NCBI GenBank assembly: GCA_013139755.1
Contig: WTAG01000172.1
Location: 1-19,771 of the forward strand
DNA: 19,771 nt
Origin: Methylomarinum sp.
GTDB taxonomy: Bacteria > Pseudomonadota > Gammaproteobacteria > Methylococcales > Methylomonadaceae
Direction: 5' to 3'
Shown here: piece after piece, positions 13,724 to 19,771 of the stretch
Layout of the letters: each line of letters begins with the position of its first letter
Position numbering within the stretch: position 1 is the first letter of the stretch
The notes under the pieces: model-generated
Told to the model about the DNA's origin: nothing
The model's input: only the letters and a program-made list of their open reading frames with translations
Databases searched by the model: none
Position numbers and translations under genes: made by a program

Positions 13724-16492
13724 ATGGAACACGATAATCAAACGCCTGAACAACAAGCAAGAGCGCAAATAGACAAGCAGCTCATTCAAGCGGGTTGGGC
13801 CATTCAAGATAAAAAAAGATTAAACTTATACGAATCACTCGGTGTTGCTGTCAGAGAGATGGATACCGATACTGGCCCTGCGGATTACATGCTGTTTGTC
13901 GATGGAAAAGCCTGCGGTATTATCGAAGCTAAAAGAGAAGGCACAAATCTAGGGCAAGTCGCCGAACAATCGGGGCGATATGCCACCTCGCAAACTAAAA
14001 ATATTCGTCGTTGGGTGGGTGATGATGAGCCTTTACCTTTTTTATATGAAGCGACTAATGTAGAGATCTATTTTAGAGATGAACGAGACCCAAAACCTCG
14101 CAGCCGTACTGTATTTCACTTTCATCAGCCCGAAACCTGCTATCGCTGGTTAAAAGAAGAAACTACCTTTAGAGCTAGACTGCAACAAATTCCCGAACTT
14201 AATACGGAAGGCTTACGAGACTGTCAGATAGAAGCTGTTACAGGTATGGAAGACAGTTTAAAGCAAGCAAAGTCACGTGCATTATTGCAAATGGCAACAG
14301 GGGCAGGTAAAACTTACACCGCTGTTACCCAAATTTATCGCCTGGCCAAATTCAGTAAAGTAAAACGCGTATTATTTTTGGTAGATAGAGGTAACTTAGG
14401 GCGACAAGCTTTAAAAGAATTCCAACAATACACCGTACCCGATGATGGACGTAAATTTACTGAACTTTATAACGTCAGTATTTTAGGCACAGCAGGCATT
14501 GCAGATGAAACAAAAGTTACCATCTCCACCATTCAACGTCTTTATAGTCAGTTATCAGGTAAAGAGTTAGATGATGAAGCGGATGAACACTCAGGCTACG
14601 AGATTGATAACAACACCTTTAATAAACAACCTAAACAGGTCAGTTATAACCCAGCTATTCCCATAGAAGCCTTTGACTTGATTATTATTGATGAATGTCA
14701 CCGCTCAATTTATAACCTCTGGCGACAAGTTCTAGAATATTTTGATGCTTTTTTAGTCGGCTTAACAGCTACGCCCACCAAAAAGACCATCGGTTTTTTT
14801 AATCAAAATATGGTCAGTGAATACACTCATGAAGATGCAGTGATTGATAAAGTAAACGTCGGTTACGATATTTACAGCATTCGCACTAAAAAAACTGAAC
14901 AAGGCGACAAAATAGAAGCGGGAACCACGGTACAAATCCACGATAAACTCACCCGTAAAAAACGCTTAGAAATATTAGACAAAGACGAAGAATACACTGG
15001 CAAACAAATAGATCGCTCTATTATTGCACCTAATCAAATCATCACAATTATTCAAACTTTTAAAGACCGCGTATTTACCGATATATTTCCAAATCGCTCT
15101 GGTGAATGGCTACCGAAAACCTTAATTTTTGCTAAAGATGATGATCATGCAGAACGCATCGTTAATACCATGCGTGAAGTCTTTGGTGAAGGCAATAACT
15201 TCTGTAAAAAAATCACCTATAAAGTGGGTAAAAAAATAGCTGAAGATACCATTACAGAATTTCGCACCAGCCCACAGTTACGGGTTGGTGTAACTGTCGA
15301 TATGATAGCCACTGGCACTGATATAAGACCGCTGGAAATTGTGATGTTTATGCGCGATGTAAAAAGCCCAGCCTACTACGAACAAATGAAAGGCCGTGGC
15401 ACACGCATAATCAGCCAAGATGAATTTAGAAAAGTCACCCCTGATGCCAAAGGCAAAGCCCGCTTTGTTTTGATTGATTGCGTAGGCGTAACCGAATCAG
15501 ATAAAACCGAATCTAAATCATTAGAAAGCAAACCCAGTGTTTCCACTGCAAAACTCATGGAACAAATCGCCCGTGGTGATAGACACAGCGACAGTTTACG
15601 CAGTTTGGGTAATCGGCTCATTCGTTTAGATATAAAACTCGATGCTCAACAACGCAAACAAATAGCAAAACTGTCAGGTAAACCACTGGCATTAATCGCA
15701 GGGGAATTAATCCACGGGACTAATGACGAAACCTTAGTTGAGCAAGCGCAAAGCCAATTTAATACCGAAACCCCCACAGAGCAACAAATACAGCAAGCGT
15801 TTGAATCGCAAGCCGATGAACTGATCAAACCATTTCATAATCCCGATTTAAGAGAATTATTAGAAGCCTTACGCCGAGACAGTGAGCAAATCATTGATGA
15901 ATCAGCAGATGAATTATTAAATGAGAAACTCGGTTACAGCCAAGAAAAAGCAGAAAGCTGTATTAAAAGCTGGGAACAATTTATCAAAGATCATCAAAAT
16001 GAGTTAGATGCTATACAACTGATTTACAACCAACCTTATCAGCAACGCCACCTCAGCTACGAACAAATAGAAAAACTAGCAGAAGAAATTGAACAACCTC
16101 CGTATAATCTAGCCCCTATAGCCGTATGGAAAGCCTACGAACAACTGGAAAAAGCCAAAGTAAAAGGTGTACCGCCTGAAAAATTACTGACTAATATTAT
16201 TAGTTTAATTCGTTTTTCCACAGGACTAAGCAATATACTGGAACCATTTAACGAATTAGTGAATAACCGCTCTGAAAACTGGATAAACCAGCAATCCACC
16301 GACTTTAAGTCAGAGCAACTGCAATGGCTGAATAAAATTAAAGACCAAATAGCCCAAAATGCCGAAATGACTGTAGAAGATTTTGAATACACACCGTTTA
16401 ATCAGGACGGTGGCTTATTAAAAGCCAAAGAATTATTTGGCAATGAACTGGATGGGATTATTCAGGAATTGAATGGGTATTTGATTGCATGA
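13724..16492 (+). CDS. hsdR: Type I restriction enzyme subunit R
   Basis: A 922-aa motor and nuclease subunit. The N-terminal PD-(D/E)xK nuclease shows Asp54 (GPADYMLFV) and Glu68-x-Lys70 (GIIEAK). The SF2 translocase follows: Walker A ATGAGKT 191-197, motif II DECH 323-326, motif III LTAT 347-350 and motif VI QMKGRGTR 554-561. The C-terminal helical region (about 600-922) has the length and character of the EcoEI-like C-terminal domain that docks on the methyltransferase. It translocates and cuts DNA lacking host methylation, in complex with HsdM and HsdS. The ribosome site is weak (AAAGC). It overlaps hsdS by ATGA. Unusually, hsdM does not lie between hsdR and hsdS or upstream. Confidence 0.95.
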   Translation: MEHDNQTPEQQARAQIDKQLIQAGWAIQDKKRLNLYESLGVAVREMDTDTGPADYMLFVDGKACGIIEAKREGTNLGQVAEQSGRYATSQTKNIRRWVGDDEPLPFLYEATNVEIYFRDERDPKPRSRTVFHFHQPETCYRWLKEETTFRARLQQIPELNTEGLRDCQIEAVTGMEDSLKQAKSRALLQMATGAGKTYTAVTQIYRLAKFSKVKRVLFLVDRGNLGRQALKEFQQYTVPDDGRKFTELYNVSILGTAGIADETKVTISTIQRLYSQLSGKELDDEADEHSGYEIDNNTFNKQPKQVSYNPAIPIEAFDLIIIDECHRSIYNLWRQVLEYFDAFLVGLTATPTKKTIGFFNQNMVSEYTHEDAVIDKVNVGYDIYSIRTKKTEQGDKIEAGTTVQIHDKLTRKKRLEILDKDEEYTGKQIDRSIIAPNQIITIIQTFKDRVFTDIFPNRSGEWLPKTLIFAKDDDHAERIVNTMREVFGEGNNFCKKITYKVGKKIAEDTITEFRTSPQLRVGVTVDMIATGTDIRPLEIVMFMRDVKSPAYYEQMKGRGTRIISQDEFRKVTPDAKGKARFVLIDCVGVTESDKTESKSLESKPSVSTAKLMEQIARGDRHSDSLRSLGNRLIRLDIKLDAQQRKQIAKLSGKPLALIAGELIHGTNDETLVEQAQSQFNTETPTEQQIQQAFESQADELIKPFHNPDLRELLEALRRDSEQIIDESADELLNEKLGYSQEKAESCIKSWEQFIKDHQNELDAIQLIYNQPYQQRHLSYEQIEKLAEEIEQPPYNLAPIAVWKAYEQLEKAKVKGVPPEKLLTNIISLIRFSTGLSNILEPFNELVNNRSENWINQQSTDFKSEQLQWLNKIKDQIAQNAEMTVEDFEYTPFNQDGGLLKAKELFGNELDGIIQELNGYLIA

Positions 16493-17895
16493 GTGAAGTA
16501 GAAGAGAAAGAATTATCTGAAAAATGGGAATGGTCTACGTTGGGTGAAGTATGTGAAAAGCCACAGTATGGCTGGACAACAAAAGCCTCAAAAGAAGGCA
16601 ATTTACACTTATTAAGAACGACAGATATTACAGCGGGTCAAATTAATTGGGCTACAGTACCTTATTGCGTCGCTGAACCAGAAGATACAGAGAAATATCG
16701 AATAAAAGATGGCGATATTGTGGTTTCCCGTGCTGGGTCGGTAGGAGTTAGCTATTTAATTAGCAACCCAAAACCATCAGTTTTTGCATCATATTTAATT
16801 CGCTTTAAACCACTAATTAATCGTAAATACGTTTATTATTTTCTTAAAAGCCCTGCTTACTGGAATGCAATATCTGAGAAAAGTTCAGGAATTGCATTGC
16901 AGAATGTAAATGCGACTAAGTTAAAAGAAATTAACATCCCAATTGCCCCACCAGCACAACAAAAACAAATAGTAGCCAAAATAGAACAACTTTTCTCTCA
17001 TATTGACGCAGGGATAGAAGCCCTAAACACAGCCAAACAACGCCTAAAACAATACCGCCAATCAGTTCTTAAAGCCGCTGTAACAGGTGAGCTAACTAAA
17101 GAATGGCGAGAAGTAAATAAAGAAAAGCTAGAACCCGCCAGTCAATTACTCGAACGCATTTTACAAACTCGCTGCCAAAAGTGGGAAGAACAACAGCTAG
17201 AGCAATTTAAAGCAAAAGGTAAAATACCTAAAAATGATAAGTGGATGGAGAAGTATAAAGCCCCGAAAGCATCAGTTTTACATATGGATTTGGAAGTTCC
17301 AGAAGAATGGGAAGTTGCATCAGTTGATCAAGTAGCTGAAGTGTTTTTAGGTAAAATGCTAGATAGAAGTAAACATACTACTGGAGAGCGTCTACCATAC
17401 CTTCGTAATATTAATGTTAGATGGGGGCATATTGATACAAATGATCTTTTTGAAATGTTTTTTAAAGAAAGTGAATTAAAAAGATTCGAAGTAATAGCGG
17501 GTGATGTTCTCATTTGTGAAGGAGGTGAGCCTGGTAGAGCTGCTGTATGGAAAGAAACTAATACAACGATTAAATATCAGAAAGCATTGCATCGAGTAAG
17601 GTTTTATTTACCAATTCTTCCTCAATATTTAGTCTATTTACTTGAATATTTTGCATCAACAGGGTTGTTAGCAAGGTATTTTACAGGAAGTACAATTAAA
17701 CATTTTACTAAAGAGTCATTTTTAACATTACCTTTTCCGTTACCTTCATTAATTGAAATGCAGCAAATTATTTCTGTAGTTGATGAAAAGATGAACTTAT
17801 CTATGCGGCTAGAAAAGGAAATAAATAGACAATTGTTAAAAGCAGAAAAAAATAAACAATCAATATTATCATCAGCATTTTCAGGGAATTTATGA
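16489..17895 (+). CDS. hsdS: Type I restriction-modification specificity subunit S
   Basis: 468 aa with the two-repeat design of HsdS. Target recognition domain 1 spans about 12-150 (WEWSTLGEVCEKPQYGWTTK...). The central conserved helix follows at 155-200 (QQKQIVAKIEQLFSHIDAGIEAL...VLKAAVTGELT). Target recognition domain 2 covers about 270-420 (PEEWEVASVDQVAEVFLGK...), and the C-terminal helix 422-468 ends SILSSAFSGNL. Each TRD reads one half of a split recognition sequence. The second TRD is visibly richer in A/T than hsdR, as expected for a swapped domain (impression, not computed). Start ATGA overlaps the hsdR stop, so coupling is tight. Confidence 0.95.
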   Translation: MSEVEEKELSEKWEWSTLGEVCEKPQYGWTTKASKEGNLHLLRTTDITAGQINWATVPYCVAEPEDTEKYRIKDGDIVVSRAGSVGVSYLISNPKPSVFASYLIRFKPLINRKYVYYFLKSPAYWNAISEKSSGIALQNVNATKLKEINIPIAPPAQQKQIVAKIEQLFSHIDAGIEALNTAKQRLKQYRQSVLKAAVTGELTKEWREVNKEKLEPASQLLERILQTRCQKWEEQQLEQFKAKGKIPKNDKWMEKYKAPKASVLHMDLEVPEEWEVASVDQVAEVFLGKMLDRSKHTTGERLPYLRNINVRWGHIDTNDLFEMFFKESELKRFEVIAGDVLICEGGEPGRAAVWKETNTTIKYQKALHRVRFYLPILPQYLVYLLEYFASTGLLARYFTGSTIKHFTKESFLTLPFPLPSLIEMQQIISVVDEKMNLSMRLEKEINRQLLKAEKNKQSILSSAFSGNL

Positions 17896-17905
17896 GGAAT
17901 AGTCA

Positions 17906-18928
17906 GTGAATATAAATCACATTATTGTGCATTCAATAGAAAAAGAGCAGCACCAAACGGCGATTACTCTGCATTTGCGAACGGAAGAACTACAAGTTGA
18001 TGATAAGGTTGTTTCATTACTTGAAGGCGTAAGAAGTGTTTATACAAATAAAACTGGTAAGGCATTTGGAATGTTAGGTATAAATCGTTCTTTCTCTAGA
18101 GAATTAAAAAAGTTTCAGCAGGATGAAATAGAGTTTATAGAGTTTACGAATGTTGCTATGAATGAGTTAAAAGGACATATGGCTCAAGAGCCTTTAGCGA
18201 CAGGAGGGTATCTTCTATTTTCTGATTTTAATAATAATGGTAAGCATTATTTTATGGTGATAATGCTTAAATCAAAGGATGGTTTATCCTTTGATGATGA
18301 ATTAAAACTCATGGATGCTCATCATCTTGAGTTAGATAAGCTTCATTTTGCTGCTAGAGTTGATGTGGATTCATGGTTGAGTGATGCAGGTGAAAATAAT
18401 GTTTCTTTTGTTAAGGGAAGAGCATCTTCTGCTGTTACTACATATTTTAAAGAATTTCTTGGCGTTGAAGAATTTTCTGAATCAGCTAAAACAACGCAAA
18501 CGTTAGTTACTGCTGTTATAAATTATTGTCGACAAGAATTGGAATTAGATAATGAGGCTACTGAGTCTTATAAAATAACGGTTCATGATTATTGTAAATC
18601 GAAACACGCAAATGAAGAGCCTATTTTTTTAGATGAACTTTCAAGATTTTTAGATGAAGAGACCCCAAGTGCATTTATGGAGTATGCACAGGAAAAATAC
18701 GAAATCCCTAATGAATTTCAGGTGGATATAGGCAAGCTTAGGAAGTTTTTAAGGTATGCTGGGTATGATAAAGATGTACGTATTTCTTTTACTTCGGAGA
18801 TATTTGGTACAAGGGTTAAATATGATTCTGAAACAGATGTACTTACAATTAAACAACCACCTAATTCTCTTAAAAAACAACTAGTAGCTGAAATGCAGCA
18901 GGAAAATGATGTTGCAGGACAGGATTAG
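17906..18928 (+). CDS. YejK/NdpA-family (NA37) nucleoid-associated protein
   Basis: 340 aa, close to the 335 aa of E. coli YejK, and of similar layout: an N-terminal IxHxI start (INHIIVHSIEKEQ), VYTNKTGKAFGMLG, TGGYLLFSDFNNNGKHYFMVIMLKSK, then LDKLHFAARVDVDSW and VSFVKGRASSAVTTYFKEFLG, with an acidic helical C-terminal half. The family binds nucleoid DNA, but its function is poorly known. The start is GTG at 17906 with AGGA 7 nt upstream. It sits 10 nt after hsdS and 5 nt before the next gene, so it belongs to the restriction operon rather than being a housekeeping copy. It probably forms a module with the following unknown protein. Confidence 0.85.
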   Translation: MNINHIIVHSIEKEQHQTAITLHLRTEELQVDDKVVSLLEGVRSVYTNKTGKAFGMLGINRSFSRELKKFQQDEIEFIEFTNVAMNELKGHMAQEPLATGGYLLFSDFNNNGKHYFMVIMLKSKDGLSFDDELKLMDAHHLELDKLHFAARVDVDSWLSDAGENNVSFVKGRASSAVTTYFKEFLGVEEFSESAKTTQTLVTAVINYCRQELELDNEATESYKITVHDYCKSKHANEEPIFLDELSRFLDEETPSAFMEYAQEKYEIPNEFQVDIGKLRKFLRYAGYDKDVRISFTSEIFGTRVKYDSETDVLTIKQPPNSLKKQLVAEMQQENDVAGQD

Positions 18929-18933
18929 ATAAA

Positions 18934-19771
18934 ATGACTCAACTGGAAAGAACAATAGAAATATATAGGTCAATTGAAAGTCCAGTGTGGGAAGGTGATC
19001 ATCTGTGTGGTCGAGTAAGAGTGGGAGAACGTTTAAATTCGTTTGTTTCTGAATATGAAGATGATTTTGAAGTGGAGCTAAAGGACGGGCAAGGTTTAGT
19101 TATAAGTAATGATGATTTAGCGCAATATGACTTTCTTCAAATAAAGTTTCTTCCTCCAAGGAAAGTGTTTTCATTTTTCGCTAAAGATTTTGATGATTAT
19201 TTAGAGCATTTTAGTTTTCTCTATAAGCAAGCTAATGAGTTTTATATTGCTGATATTGATGGGCTTTATAAGAATAGTGATAGTTCCAGTAGTCAGATTA
19301 AAGCATATTGTTTTGTTGTAAGTTTATATGAATTGCTGTTACGTGTAGCCGATCATACCGAAAAAGAGGGCGCTTCAACTCATAGGCATATTATTTTATC
19401 TGTTTCTGGAAAAGAAGATATTCCTGTTATTTATAGCAGTCAAGACATTATTCGTCTAAGTGAAAATTTACATGGTAAAAATATAACAAATATAGAAGAG
19501 GAGTTGTTTTCGTCACCTCACAAAGCGTCTAAATTATCGTTATTTAAGAAATCCATTTCTCAATATTTATCAGGTAATAACTCTGATGTAAAGTTTGCAA
19601 TATTAATTGAACAGTTACTGGAAATATATAAAAATTATAAAAATAATTATGAGCTATTTCTTCATGAGTTTTCTTTTGAAGATGAAAAAGAAAAGCTGGA
19701 GCAGAAAAAACAGGAGTATCTTCTTAAGCTCAATGATATCTTAAATGGAATTCATGGAAAGTTGTTAGCTG
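18934..19771 (+). CDS. Unknown protein, 3' end outside window
   Basis: At least 279 residues; the frame is open at the right edge. I do not recognise the family. It begins MTQLERTIEIYRSIESPVWEGDHLCGRVRVGE, followed by an acidic beta-rich stretch, a segment rich in aromatic residues (FFAKDFDDYLEHFSFLYKQA), and helical parts. From about residue 245 a Lys/Glu-rich helix begins (FSFEDEKEKLEQKKQEYLLK), likely coiled coil, leading to LNGIHGKLLA at the edge. No catalytic motif is visible. The ATG is 5 nt after the NdpA-like stop, with AGGA 9 nt upstream. Membrane helices may follow the coiled coil outside the window, but that is a guess from the character of the last residues. Confidence 0.7.
   Translation, partial: MTQLERTIEIYRSIESPVWEGDHLCGRVRVGERLNSFVSEYEDDFEVELKDGQGLVISNDDLAQYDFLQIKFLPPRKVFSFFAKDFDDYLEHFSFLYKQANEFYIADIDGLYKNSDSSSSQIKAYCFVVSLYELLLRVADHTEKEGASTHRHIILSVSGKEDIPVIYSSQDIIRLSENLHGKNITNIEEELFSSPHKASKLSLFKKSISQYLSGNNSDVKFAILIEQLLEIYKNYKNNYELFLHEFSFEDEKEKLEQKKQEYLLKLNDILNGIHGKLLA

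Noticed and set aside
1..19771. CRISPR array, insertion sequence or rRNA
   Set aside because: No regularly spaced repeat-spacer units, no transposase frame with terminal repeats and no rRNA-like sequence were seen.

Overview
The window comes from an AT-rich bacterial chromosome, most likely a gammaproteobacterium. The basis is the short RnfB-like ferredoxin, the tRNA-Arg(CCG) with encoded CCA, the FeoB and YejK/NdpA-type proteins and the sigma70-like promoters. The genus cannot be fixed from the sequence alone.

Region 1 (1-1566) holds the C-terminal 153 residues of a hybrid cluster protein (Hcp) homologue, followed 6 nt later by a short RnfB-like polyferredoxin. Every hybrid-cluster cysteine position visible in this Hcp homologue is substituted. 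Next come two tandem tRNA-Arg(CCG) units with a 128-bp period. The first survives only as a 5' part with its promoter and the second is intact. Three TGTGCC repeats at exact 11-bp spacing follow.

Region 2 (1567-8294) is a metal-transport block. On the minus strand lie a NifX/NafY-like small protein with a His-rich tail, a FeoA-FeoB fusion and a P1B-type ATPase without an N-terminal metal-binding domain. On the plus strand, divergently, lies a two-gene metal ABC importer (ATPase and ABC-3 permease) with no binding protein nearby. The intergenic regions carry strong dyads that look like operators.

Region 3 (8331-12475) starts with a chimeric gene scar in which the N terminus of a methyltransferase is joined in frame to the last residues of a GGDEF domain. 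An integrative-element module follows: Xre repressor, excisionase-like protein, tyrosine recombinase with a DUF3596-type arm domain, an unknown 111-aa protein, an HD-domain protein, an AlpA/excisionase-like HTH protein, and a second Xre repressor whose gene is controlled by a duplicated palindrome.

Region 4 (12476-19771) is cargo. It contains a lipoprotein gene and a small membrane protein gene, then a defence-type operon: hsdR, hsdS, a YejK/NdpA-family nucleoid-associated protein, and an unrecognised gene running off the window. No hsdM lies between or beside hsdR and hsdS here. The best candidates for undescribed biology are the cysteine-less Hcp paralogue with its ferredoxin partner, and the NdpA-like plus unknown-gene pair embedded in a type I restriction operon.
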